Below are positions 50,020-58,527 of a stretch of DNA of 64,000 nucleotides, one piece after another. The notes beneath the pieces are model-generated. The model ran no database searches. It was not told where the DNA came from and was given only the letters and a program-made list of their open reading frames with translations. Positions within the stretch are counted from its first letter, which is position 1, and each line of letters starts with the position of its first letter. The position numbers and the translations under genes are program-made. The stretch is taken from the NCBI RefSeq assembly GCF_001613345.1, contig NZ_BDCE01000091.1:1-64000 (forward strand), read 5' to 3'. Source of the stretch: Nocardia uniformis NBRC 13702 (GTDB lineage Bacteria; Actinomycetota; Actinomycetes; Mycobacteriales; Mycobacteriaceae).

Positions 50020-51186
50020 ATGATCATGGGAATGACTTCGACACCTCAGGAACGCCTTCGACTGGTCGGCCGCGAGGAGCCAACCGCCACCGCGCTCTCG
50101 TGGGTGATGAACCTCGATGACGCGGATACGCCACGTGACGTCATCGATGCGCTCGGGCTCGCGCCCTATGTGAGTGGTGAACAGCCGCATGCGGTTGCGG
50201 TAGAGCTGGAGCGAGTGAAGCCGGATGCGCCACTGTGCCCCGAAGCGGCGCGGACAGTGCGTTCCAGCGACGACGAGGGCACTCGGACCACGCTGTACGT
50301 CGGCGAGGGGTGGACACTGCGCGTGGCGCGCCGTACCAATGGCAGCGCCATGTTGAACGTCTGCGCGGTCACCGAAGAGCTGGCTCGCACCGTGGTCGAG
50401 ACGTGCGGCGCCGATGCCACGGTGGAACCCGAAACCGATGACAGTCAGGTGTCGATGGGCTTCTGGCACAGCGGAACCCATGGTCCGCAGCGACGTGAGC
50501 GCTCCATCAGCGCCGCGACCTGGGAGCAGATCGAAGGCAACTACGGTACCGATATCGGTGCGGCGATGGGCCAGCTGATGCGATTGCGCCCCGACGAGGT
50601 GAATGGACGACTACTGCTGTTACACGGTCCGCCGGGTACCGGCAAGACGTCGGCTCTGCGCGCACTCGCCCGTGAGTGGTCCGAGTGGTGCCAGGTCGAC
50701 TGTGTGCTCGATCCGGAGGTGTTGTTCTCCAACCCGGGCTATCTCATGGAGGGCGCGATCGGTGTCGACACCTATGACGAGAGCAAACGTCGGTGGCGTC
50801 TGCTGGTGCTCGAGGACTGCGATGAATTGATTCGCGGATCAGCGAAAGAATCTACCGGCCAAGGCCTTTCGCGGTTGCTGAATCTCACCGACGGCATGCT
50901 GGGGCAGGGCCGCGACGTGCTGGTCGCCATCACCACCAATGAGAATCTGTCCCGATTGCATCCGGCGGTAGTACGCCCCGGCCGCTGCCTGGCGCAGCTC
51001 GAGGTCGGCCCGCTGTCGCCCGCGGAGGCAACCGCTTGGCTGGACCGCGAGCTCGGTGACCGTCCCAAGCCGACCGTGGGACCGGACGGGATGACGCTCG
51101 CGGAGCTGATCGAATCGCGCGATGACCGCGCCCGCATCCAGTCGACGCCTGCGGAGTCCGCCTCCGCCACCGCGGGCTACCTGTAG
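50020..51186 (+). CDS. DUF5925-type AAA ATPase
   Basis: A 388-residue ATPase with a DUF5925-like N-terminal domain (LDDADTPRDVIDALGLAPY, SGEQPHAVAVELERVKPDAP) and an AAA domain. Walker A is LLHGPPGTGKTS, Walker B LLVLEDCDELIRG, sensor 1 LVAITTNEN, arginine finger in HPAVVRPGRCLA. Such proteins are widespread in actinomycetes; their target is unknown. Three in-frame ATGs (50020, 50026, 50032) could start it; a frame extends to GTG 49930 but reads less like the family. It converges on a small gene. Confidence 0.82.
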   Translation: MIMGMTSTPQERLRLVGREEPTATALSWVMNLDDADTPRDVIDALGLAPYVSGEQPHAVAVELERVKPDAPLCPEAARTVRSSDDEGTRTTLYVGEGWTLRVARRTNGSAMLNVCAVTEELARTVVETCGADATVEPETDDSQVSMGFWHSGTHGPQRRERSISAATWEQIEGNYGTDIGAAMGQLMRLRPDEVNGRLLLLHGPPGTGKTSALRALAREWSEWCQVDCVLDPEVLFSNPGYLMEGAIGVDTYDESKRRWRLLVLEDCDELIRGSAKESTGQGLSRLLNLTDGMLGQGRDVLVAITTNENLSRLHPAVVRPGRCLAQLEVGPLSPAEATAWLDRELGDRPKPTVGPDGMTLAELIESRDDRARIQSTPAESASATAGYL

Positions 51187-51222
51187 AGCTGTGACCGCCG
51201 CACGGGTGTGATGGACGACCGG

Positions 51223-51630
51223 CTATCGGCCGGTGCCAGAACTGCGGGCGGCCAATTCCGCGCGGGCGGCGGCGAGCCACTCCTGGGTGCCAACCAGTCC
51301 GGCGGCAATGTCCTTGCGAGCACCGTTGAATCCGTACAGATTTCCGGCGAATCGGGTCAGTACCGACCCCTCGTGCTCCTCGAGCTCCTCCAGCAGTGCG
51401 ACATCGTGCAGCAGGTAGGCGACGTCGGCGACTTCGCCGCTGGACCACGCCGTGCGGTAGTCGTCCCATCCGTGCTGCTTTACCGCGAGGGCGCGCTCGA
51501 CCAGGTCTGCCCGCAAAGCTGCTCGGTCGGCGTCGGTGGGCTGCCGCGATTTGAGATGTTCCCAGCTGATCGGTCCTGCGTCGGCCACGTCGAACTCCAG
51601 TCTTCCGGGGCAGTTGATAGTTGCGGTCAT
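51223..51630 (-). CDS. Small protein of unknown function
   Basis: A 135-residue soluble protein with an even acidic/basic composition. It starts with a beta-strand (ATINCPGRLEFDVADAG), then helices (ADRAALRADLVERALAVKQHG, VAYLLHDVALLEELEEHEG). ATG 51630 is chosen over a TTG two codons earlier. I recognise no family. It converges on the AAA ATPase gene with 36 bp between. The next 297 bp to the amidase show no gene. Confidence 0.5.
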   Translation of the reverse strand: MTATINCPGRLEFDVADAGPISWEHLKSRQPTDADRAALRADLVERALAVKQHGWDDYRTAWSSGEVADVAYLLHDVALLEELEEHEGSVLTRFAGNLYGFNGARKDIAAGLVGTQEWLAAARAELAARSSGTGR

Positions 51631-51927
51631 GCGCAATCTATCTCGTCTGGGTCGAGCCGACTGGTGTCCGGGTTCTGTTCGGCAATGCGGCGGGCGGAGA
51701 CACCGAGGTCATGGGGCAGGATTGAGATATCCATCCCGTTGCACGAAGCGGAATCTCATGTCCCGATCAATTGCGGCTAGACCGCTGCTGACACTGTCAC
51801 CTGCGGTAGAGCATCTTCGATGGCGGAACGAGTGCGTAGCTCGGCTGATCAAGGCGAGCGATTCGAATTCCTTGTTGTGCGAAGCGGTATTTTATGACCT
51901 CCGTGGCAGGTCGATAGCGTCGAATTC

Positions 51928-53412
51928 ATGAATTGGAACTTTCGGTCGGCCGAAGAACTTTCGGTTGCGTTGCGTGTCGGAGAAGTGACCTCGGTGGAAC
52001 TGACCGATTGGGCAATTGCTCGTATCGAGCGGGACGACAAGGCGATCAACGCGATCTGTGTGCCGGATTTCGATCGGGCACGGACCGCCGCGCGGGCTGC
52101 CGACGAGGCGCGTGCCCGTGGCGAAGACCGGCCGCTGCTCGGTATTCCGGTGTCGGTCAAGGAGTCCTACAACATTGCCGGGCTGCCCACGACCTGGGGC
52201 ATGCCGCAGCACGCGAAGTATCTACCGGCCGAGGACGCGGTACAGGTATCGCGGCTGCAGGCGGCCGGCGCGGTGATACTCGGCAAGACCAATGTCCCGT
52301 TGGGGCTGAAAGATGTCCAGAGCTTCAACGAGATTCACGGCGCCACCAACAATCCGTGGGATCACGATCGCACGTCGGGTGGATCCTCCGGCGGATCGGC
52401 GGCGGCCCTGTCGGCCGGATTCGGCGCGCTGTCCATCGGTTCCGATATCGGCGGTTCACTGCGCACCCCCGCACACTTCTGCGGCGTCTACGCACACAAA
52501 CCGACACTCGGTTTGGCGGCGTCCCGCGGTATGGTCGCGCCGCCGGCACCGGCATTGCCGACCGAACTCGACCTCGCCGTCGTCGGTCCGATGGCACGCA
52601 CCGCCCGTGACCTCACACTGCTGCTGGATGTGATGGCCGGACCCGACCCGCTGACGCTCGGCGTCGCCCACGATCTGCGGCTGCCGCCTGCGCGCCACGA
52701 GCGGCTCCGCGACTTCCGGGCCCTGGTCCTCGACGACCATCCGCTGATTCCGACCGGATCCGCGGTGCGGGCGGGACTGAAGCGGGTGGCCGATGCGCTG
52801 ATCGACGGCGGTGCTCGCGTCGAACGCCACAGCCCGCTGCTGCCCGATCTGACCGAAGCCGCGATCGTCTACACGCAGTTGCTGTTTTCGGGCTCCGTCG
52901 CACGTTTTCCCGTCGACGCGTACGAGCAGCTGCGGAACCGCGCCGCCGAACTGAGTGCGGACGACCAGAGTCTCGGCGCGGCGCGGCTGCGCGCCATGGT
53001 GTGCAGCCACCGCGACTGGGTCGAGGCGAACAATCTTCGCGAGCTCCACCGCCATGGCTGGCGGCGGCTTTTCGCCGAATTCGATGCCGTGGTCTGCCCG
53101 ATTACCCCGACTCCCGCGTTTCCGCACGACCACGACCCCGATCTGCTGGGCCGCCGGATCGACATCGACGGCGTCGAGTACCCGTACCTGGACCAGCTCG
53201 TCTGGGCCGGTCTGGCCACCATGCCCGGCCTGCCCGCCACCGCCATTCCCACCGGCCACACCCCCGACGGTCTGCCGGTGGGAGTGCAACTCATCGGTCC
53301 GATGTTCGAGGACCGAACCCCCCTGTGGCTCGCCGAACTGCTCGAGCAGACGATCGGTGGCTTCCGGCCCCCGAAGGACGCTACGAGTTCTAGCCAGCCG
53401 CTGCGGGTCTGA
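51928..53412 (+). CDS. Amidase-signature-family amidase
   Basis: A 494-residue amidase with the full Ser-cisSer-Lys triad: Lys in IPVSVKESYNIAG (about 78), cis-Ser in TSGGSSGGSAAALS (about 153) and the nucleophile Ser in IGSDIGGSLRTPA (about 177). These cut amides such as aryl-amides or acyl-amino compounds; substrate unknown. The final third lowers similarity but includes CPITPTPAFPHD and GLPVGVQLIGP. It is the last gene before the polyketide region. Confidence 0.88.
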   Translation: MNWNFRSAEELSVALRVGEVTSVELTDWAIARIERDDKAINAICVPDFDRARTAARAADEARARGEDRPLLGIPVSVKESYNIAGLPTTWGMPQHAKYLPAEDAVQVSRLQAAGAVILGKTNVPLGLKDVQSFNEIHGATNNPWDHDRTSGGSSGGSAAALSAGFGALSIGSDIGGSLRTPAHFCGVYAHKPTLGLAASRGMVAPPAPALPTELDLAVVGPMARTARDLTLLLDVMAGPDPLTLGVAHDLRLPPARHERLRDFRALVLDDHPLIPTGSAVRAGLKRVADALIDGGARVERHSPLLPDLTEAAIVYTQLLFSGSVARFPVDAYEQLRNRAAELSADDQSLGAARLRAMVCSHRDWVEANNLRELHRHGWRRLFAEFDAVVCPITPTPAFPHDHDPDLLGRRIDIDGVEYPYLDQLVWAGLATMPGLPATAIPTGHTPDGLPVGVQLIGPMFEDRTPLWLAELLEQTIGGFRPPKDATSSSQPLRV

Positions 53413-53535
53413 GTGGGTTCTAAGCGGGATATGTGTCACCGCTGTCCACGCCGGGGCCTACGAGCAGGCCCAGCCCGACCAGCGGGTGCCGGTACGTTTT
53501 GCGGCCATGTGCGGGCGCGCACGTCAGGATGCGGG

Positions 53536-54294
53536 TCAGGCGATTTCCAGGGCGACGGTGTGTTCGTGGGAGTGTCCTCGGGATTCCTGCTCGGGCGGGC
53601 GGGTGGTCGGACGGCCGGGGACCGTGAGGCGGACCTGCGGTCGTGGGCCGACGTCACTCGACCGGGAATGCGCTCGTTCGAGCAAGGCGTAACCGGGATT
53701 GGAGCCGTCGTCATCGACGCGGGATGCCAGGCGTGCGGTGCCACCCACAGCGAGCACGCCGAGGACGCAGACCAGGTGTGCGCAGCCGAAGGGCAGTGGG
53801 ACCGGGAGGGGGTCGCCAGGGCAGGTGAACAAGCGGTCGAAGCAGATCACGGTCGACCAGAGGCTGCTGCGCTGAGTGGCGATCAAGCGGGTGGAACCCG
53901 TGCCGACGAGCCAGGCCGGGTCGTCGATGCCGAGATCGTCGCGGGGTGGGGTGCGCGGTGGGGTGCGCGCAAGCTCCTCGAGATTCGCGAGTCGGCGGTA
54001 TCCGTGTGGCGATTCCGCGGGGGGACCGAGTATTCCGATTCCGCCCGCCCGGGCGACGGTGAGGAGCGCCTCGACCGTTTCCACACGGTTTCCGGGTGGG
54101 ATGGGGACCGGCTCACCGGGGCGCAGGCCGGCGTCGGCCAGGTGGCCCGCCATTCGTCCGGTGCGTTCTGATAGGGCGCGAAAGCTGATGGAGCGCTGTG
54201 TGTCTCGGAATGCGATCGCGTCACCCAATTGTGCGGCACGTCTGGCCAGGAGTCGCGGGAGTGGTTGCAATAGTTGGGTACGCAGCATGTCCAC
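53536..54294 (-). CDS. Shortened AMP-binding (acyl/aryl-ligase-like) protein
   Basis: A 252-residue protein that matches only the first half of the adenylate-forming ligases (normally about 500 residues). N-terminal blocks are intact: LLARRAAQLGDAIAFRD, SERTGRMAGHLADAGLRPG. The AMP-binding P-loop, normally TSGTTGRPKG, is reduced to GTGSTRLIATQRS. Later blocks FDRLFTCPGDPLPVPLPFG and VLGVLAVGGTARL survive, then homology stops. It cannot activate an acid alone. It follows the chorismate-lyase gene by 16 bp, so the pair recalls the mycobacterial p-hydroxybenzoate genes Rv2949c/FadD22. It may be a decayed ligase or a partner protein. Confidence 0.6.
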   Translation of the reverse strand: MDMLRTQLLQPLPRLLARRAAQLGDAIAFRDTQRSISFRALSERTGRMAGHLADAGLRPGEPVPIPPGNRVETVEALLTVARAGGIGILGPPAESPHGYRRLANLEELARTPPRTPPRDDLGIDDPAWLVGTGSTRLIATQRSSLWSTVICFDRLFTCPGDPLPVPLPFGCAHLVCVLGVLAVGGTARLASRVDDDGSNPGYALLERAHSRSSDVGPRPQVRLTVPGRPTTRPPEQESRGHSHEHTVALEIA

Positions 54295-54310
54295 TCCAGA
54301 AGCACGGGGG

Positions 54311-54847
54311 TCAGCGCAGAAACCATTCCCGGATTACGAATGCGGGTTTGTGGGCTATGAAGATGCGATAGCAACGGGCGCAGACGGCGTCGTCGGGTCT
54401 GCCGTAGAAGAGTAGTTCTCGATACGATTCCGCGGCGGCGGCCTGCAGGGCCGCGCCGATTCCCTCCGGCTCGGTGGTCAGGGCGGCGGTGAAGGCGGGT
54501 GGGAGGCGGTCGAGTGCGATCAGCGATTCCGCTCGCGCGTAGCGGGTTTCGCTGCGGGATCCGATCAGATCGACATGCCGGACGAGGATTCTTTCGGCGG
54601 GCGCTACGTCCAGCCAACCGTCCTCGACAGCACCGGCCGGTTGCTCGTATTGGCGGATGCAGCGGGCGTCGACCTGTTCCAGGACGAAAGCTTCCAGGGT
54701 GCGGGTCACCGTGCCGTCGGTGAGGAGCATGCTGCGGTGATATGGGGTCAGCGTGGTGACCGACAGGTCACGCCAGCTCGGTGGCCGCGCATACGTGGCG
54801 TGAAAATGTTTATGTACCAAAGCCTCTGCTGATACTTCGGTCAACAT
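54311..54847 (-). CDS. Chorismate pyruvate-lyase-family protein (UbiC/DUF98-like)
   Basis: A 178-residue protein like M. tuberculosis Rv2949c, which splits chorismate into 4-hydroxybenzoate and pyruvate. Family blocks are RSMLLTDGTVTRTLEAF, ERILVRHVDLIGSRSETRYA (the basic residues that bind carboxylates) and ESLIALDRLPPAF. The C-terminal CARCYRIFIAHKPAFVIREW is also shared. It sits just upstream of the AMP-binding gene on the same strand and near a polyketide operon, so it probably supplies an aromatic starter or building block. Whether it makes 4-hydroxybenzoate needs testing. ATG 54847. Confidence 0.72.
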   Translation of the reverse strand: MLTEVSAEALVHKHFHATYARPPSWRDLSVTTLTPYHRSMLLTDGTVTRTLEAFVLEQVDARCIRQYEQPAGAVEDGWLDVAPAERILVRHVDLIGSRSETRYARAESLIALDRLPPAFTAALTTEPEGIGAALQAAAAESYRELLFYGRPDDAVCARCYRIFIAHKPAFVIREWFLR

Positions 54848-55169
54848 GGCGCAACCTCGATCAGCTCGTCGCCGGGCCGGCGGGGGCCGCGGCAGTCGTC
54901 TCTCATGACGCGAGTCTGGACCCGGACTCCGGGCGCGCAAACCCCTACGTACAGCGACCCCTACGTCACCGTCCGCGAGGGCTTTCGACCTTGACAAGCC
55001 TTCCGGACTTGATGTTTCCTGACTTCTGCACCAACGCACACGACAGTGCAGTTCCACCCGTATCAAACCGTGGATCGGTTGTGGCAGCGCTGCCCGCAGT
55101 TCCGCACGCGAGAATGTCGTGCAATCTAGCCGAACCTGTTGCGGTACAGCGAGATTCTGGGGCACACGT
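54848..55169. promoter_or_regulatory. Divergent promoter region of the polyketide genes
   Basis: The 322 bp between the chorismate-lyase gene (leftward) and the LuxR gene (rightward) hold no supported gene. Weak CCTACGTACAGCGACCC/CCTACGTCACC repeats stand at about 54943-54970. Both start regions are likely here. Confidence 0.4.
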
Positions 55170-57314
55170 ATGGCGCACCGAATTACCATCAAGCAGCGAA
55201 GATCGAGGACGGTCGTCTCGGGGGCGACGGATCCGGCGTCCACCTGTCTGGCCGGTGCGATGGGACGCGAGCTGGCTCCTACGGGAACATCCGCGGCGCT
55301 GCAACGGATTCCGGCACGACCGGACGTCTCCGATATCGATGTGGCGATCGTGCTCCGCCTGCGCCGCGGATCCGTCGAGCATCTGCGGGTCGCCGAGGCG
55401 GTGACGGTGCTCGGTGAGTCGAGTGCGGTCAAAATGATCGCCGAACTCTTACAAGCGGATTCGAACGCCGTGCGCCGGGTGCTGGCGCATTTGGCCGGTG
55501 CCGGGATACTCGATGGCTGCCGCTTCCGCAACCGGGAGGCCGGGGCACTGCTGTTGCGCGGCATGCGGGTCGACCAGCGCCGCCGACTGCATCGGCGGGC
55601 TGCCGAACTGCTCTACGACCACGGTGCTCCCGTCTCCGAGGTCGCCGAACATCTGGTGCGGGCAGGTGGATCTCGATGCTCCTGGGCCAGTGTGGTTTTG
55701 CGCGCCGCCGCCGAAACCGCACTCGTGCTGGACCAACTGAGCCGGGCGCTGGACTTCCTCGAGCTCTCCTATCGAACGACCACCGACAGCCGGGATCGCG
55801 CCGAAATCGCCAGTACGCTGGCAGCGATCGAGTGGCGGGTGAATCCCTCCACGACCACGCGGAATTTCGCGCGCCTGCACGCGGCCCTCCGGGGCGGCGC
55901 GGCGTCGGTTCCGGCGCTGCGCGAGGCGGTGCGCTACCTGCTGTGGTACGGCAGGGTCGACGATGTGCGAACGGCATTGATTGTGCTGGACCGGAATTCG
56001 TCCATAGCAGTGACGGACGAGTATGCGTTCCAGCGCGTGTGGATCGGGTACATATATCCGGAACTAGCCGGCGACGGCAAGATCGACGCGGCTGCCGAAT
56101 CGGAGCAGATCGGCGGCGAGGTCTCCGCCTATCGGCTGGCAAAGGGTCTGCTGGCCGCCATGTCCGCCGACGGCGCGGGCGAGTCGACGGTGACTGCCGC
56201 GCACCGGATTCTGTCGAGGCATCGCCTCGACGCCTCCACCGTCGAGATACTGACGACCGCCCTGGAAGGTCTCATCCATGCCGACAAACTGGATGCGGCC
56301 GCGGCGTGGTGCAGTGCTCTCCTGGCGGAGGCATCGGCACGGTCGTCGCCCACCTGGCAGGCAATCTTCGCCGGTCTGAACGCCGAAATCGCCCTGCGGC
56401 AGGGCAGATTGGACGACGTCTCGCAGCACGCGGTGCTGGCCCTGAATCAGGTGCCCGCCGAAAATCTCGGCATAGTCATCGCCCGGCCGCTGGCATGCCA
56501 CGTGCGCGCGCTCACCGCGTCCGGTCGATTCGATGAGGCGCGCGCACAACTGGCGCGGGATGTGCCACTCGGACTGTTCGATTCGCGTCAGGTGCTGCTG
56601 TACCTGAATGCCCGCGGTCATCTCGCACTCGCCACGGGTCATGTGGCCGACGCGCTGGTGGACTTCCAGCTGTGCGGTGCGCTCATGCGGCACTGGAACC
56701 TGGATCTGTCCGGCCTGCTGGCCTGGCGCAATGATGTGGCGCAGGTGTACCTGGCGGTGGGCGACCTGCCTCGGGCCCGCGCCTACGCCCAGCGACACCT
56801 CGATCTGCTGGGCGATCCCGAGCGACACGGCAGCGGAGGGGAATCGTTACGCCTGATCGCCGCCACCGCCGACCCCGCCGACCGCGTGGTCCTGCTGCAC
56901 CGCGCCGAGGCGATCGCCCGCCGTGGCGAAGACAGGCTCGAATTGGCGCGGGTACTGGGCGATCTCGGCCGCGCCTACGGCCTGCTCGGTCAGGAGAGCC
57001 GCTCCCGCTCGCTGCGCCGCTCGGCCATGCGCCTGGCCCGCTACTGCGGCGCCGAGGTGCTGTACCGGCAATTGACCGGCGACCCGGCCGCCGAACCCCC
57101 GAGCCCACCCGCCGACGCCGCGGCCGCCGGCCTGCTGACGGCGGCCGAACAACGCGTGGCGGAACTAGCAGCGCGCGGCCTGCGCAATCGCGATATCGCG
57201 GGGGAACTCGCAATCACCACCAGTACCGTCGAACAGCACCTGACCCGCGTCTACCGAAAACTGAAGGTGCGCAGGCGAGGTGAGCTGCGGTTCATCCTGA
57301 GCACCCGGTGCTGA
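55170..57314 (+). CDS. LuxR-family regulator with TPR-like body, no ATPase domain
   Basis: A 714-residue regulator. The last 70 residues are a LuxR-type HTH (LTAAEQRVAELAARGLRNRD, TTSTVEQHLTRVYRKL). The rest is a series of helical, TPR-like repeats (for example DAALVDFQLCGALMRHW and RAYAQRHLDLLGDP). It resembles the C-terminal three quarters of large ATP-binding LuxR (LAL) regulators that govern polyketide clusters in actinomycetes, but the N-terminal P-loop ATPase domain (about 250 residues) is missing. Start ATG 55170 or a GTG at 55119. It probably activates the nearby polyketide genes. Confidence 0.78.
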   Translation: MAHRITIKQRRSRTVVSGATDPASTCLAGAMGRELAPTGTSAALQRIPARPDVSDIDVAIVLRLRRGSVEHLRVAEAVTVLGESSAVKMIAELLQADSNAVRRVLAHLAGAGILDGCRFRNREAGALLLRGMRVDQRRRLHRRAAELLYDHGAPVSEVAEHLVRAGGSRCSWASVVLRAAAETALVLDQLSRALDFLELSYRTTTDSRDRAEIASTLAAIEWRVNPSTTTRNFARLHAALRGGAASVPALREAVRYLLWYGRVDDVRTALIVLDRNSSIAVTDEYAFQRVWIGYIYPELAGDGKIDAAAESEQIGGEVSAYRLAKGLLAAMSADGAGESTVTAAHRILSRHRLDASTVEILTTALEGLIHADKLDAAAAWCSALLAEASARSSPTWQAIFAGLNAEIALRQGRLDDVSQHAVLALNQVPAENLGIVIARPLACHVRALTASGRFDEARAQLARDVPLGLFDSRQVLLYLNARGHLALATGHVADALVDFQLCGALMRHWNLDLSGLLAWRNDVAQVYLAVGDLPRARAYAQRHLDLLGDPERHGSGGESLRLIAATADPADRVVLLHRAEAIARRGEDRLELARVLGDLGRAYGLLGQESRSRSLRRSAMRLARYCGAEVLYRQLTGDPAAEPPSPPADAAAAGLLTAAEQRVAELAARGLRNRDIAGELAITTSTVEQHLTRVYRKLKVRRRGELRFILSTRC

Positions 57315-57408
57315 CGCGGGCGGCGCCTGGCGCGCGGCCGGAATGACGGGTGCCGCCCGGCCAGCCAGCAGGGCGGCCATGCGGGTCGGCACCTGCCCAG
57401 TTGCTCCG

Positions 57409-58503
57409 CTAGGCCGGAATGGCCTCGATGATCGACAGCGGCGCGGCGGTCGGCGTCACGCGGATATCGCGGAAACCGGCCTTGCCCAGGAGAGCTCGAT
57501 ACTCGGTCGCGGTGCGTTCACGGCCCCCTATCGTCAGCAGGACATGCAGGTCCAGCCATAGGCTGAGGTGGAATCTGTTGCGCTGCTCCGGAATCAGGCA
57601 CTCGATGAGTTGCAGGCGCCCGGTGGCGGGGATTGCCTCGCGGACTGCGCGCAGGATTTGGAGCGCAGGTTCGTCCTGCCAGTCGTGCAGGATGTTCTTC
57701 AGGACGTAGACGTCGGCTCCGGCGGGTACCGCTTCGAAGAACGAACCGTTCTCGATGGTGCAGCGCTGCGCGACGCCCGCATTGCGCAGGACGTCAGGGG
57801 CGGTAGCGGTGGCGGGGGTGAGATCGTAGAGGATTCCGCTGCTGTGGGAAGCGAGGCCGAGGATGGCGGCGAGGAGATACCCGGAGCCGCCACCGATATC
57901 GGCTATGCGGGGGAAGCGGGAATAGTCACCGGCGGCGAGGATCGACGCCGCGGCCAGTTGCGAGGTCACCCGCATGGCGTCGTGGAAGGCGGCCGCCAAC
58001 TCAGGATCTTCGGACAGATGGGCGAAACCTGTGATGTGGTGCGCGAGTTCGTGCCCGGAGCGTCCGGTCTCGACACTGCGCTTCAGCTGCGCGCCGGTGG
58101 CCCACATGACCGGATGTCCGGCGGCGGCCAGCAGGGGGCGCACCGAGTGGGGGGAGTCGGAGCGCAAGGGCTCGGCCACGGCATTGAGGGCGAATCGCCG
58201 ACCGCGCAGCTCGCGGAATACCCCGTGACCGGCGAGCATACGAAGCAGCCGGTAGGTGGTATCGGGATCGGTACCTACCCGCTCGGCCAACTCGTCGGCC
58301 GTGCGCGGCCCGTCGGACAGTACGTCGGCGATGCCGAGCTGCGCCGCGGTGTAGAGGGCCTGTGACAGCAACCAGCCATCGGCGAGGCTGAGCAGGCCGA
58401 GTGGGGCGGGCATCGTGCGTAGCAATAGCCGGCGCACCCGGGCGTGGACGGATTCGCCGATACGGGCTAGACGCGGGGGTGGTAGGAATCGAGGCGCGTT
58501 CAA
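57409..58503 (-). CDS. O-methyltransferase (plant-type, acetylserotonin OMT-like)
   Basis: A 364-residue methyltransferase with an N-terminal dimerisation winged helix (GWLLSQALYTAAQLGIADVL, TDPDTTYRLLRMLAGHGVF) and a SAM domain (RIADIGGGSGYLLAAIL, DVYVLKNILHDWQDE, which holds the catalytic His). Such enzymes O-methylate phenols and polyketide hydroxyls. It is 24 bp downstream of the DarA-like gene on the same strand, so it probably methylates that pathway's product. Confidence 0.87.
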   Translation of the reverse strand: MNAPRFLPPPRLARIGESVHARVRRLLLRTMPAPLGLLSLADGWLLSQALYTAAQLGIADVLSDGPRTADELAERVGTDPDTTYRLLRMLAGHGVFRELRGRRFALNAVAEPLRSDSPHSVRPLLAAAGHPVMWATGAQLKRSVETGRSGHELAHHITGFAHLSEDPELAAAFHDAMRVTSQLAAASILAAGDYSRFPRIADIGGGSGYLLAAILGLASHSSGILYDLTPATATAPDVLRNAGVAQRCTIENGSFFEAVPAGADVYVLKNILHDWQDEPALQILRAVREAIPATGRLQLIECLIPEQRNRFHLSLWLDLHVLLTIGGRERTATEYRALLGKAGFRDIRVTPTAAPLSIIEAIPA

Positions 58504-58527
58504 GCGAATTGCCTTCCGAATCGTCGG

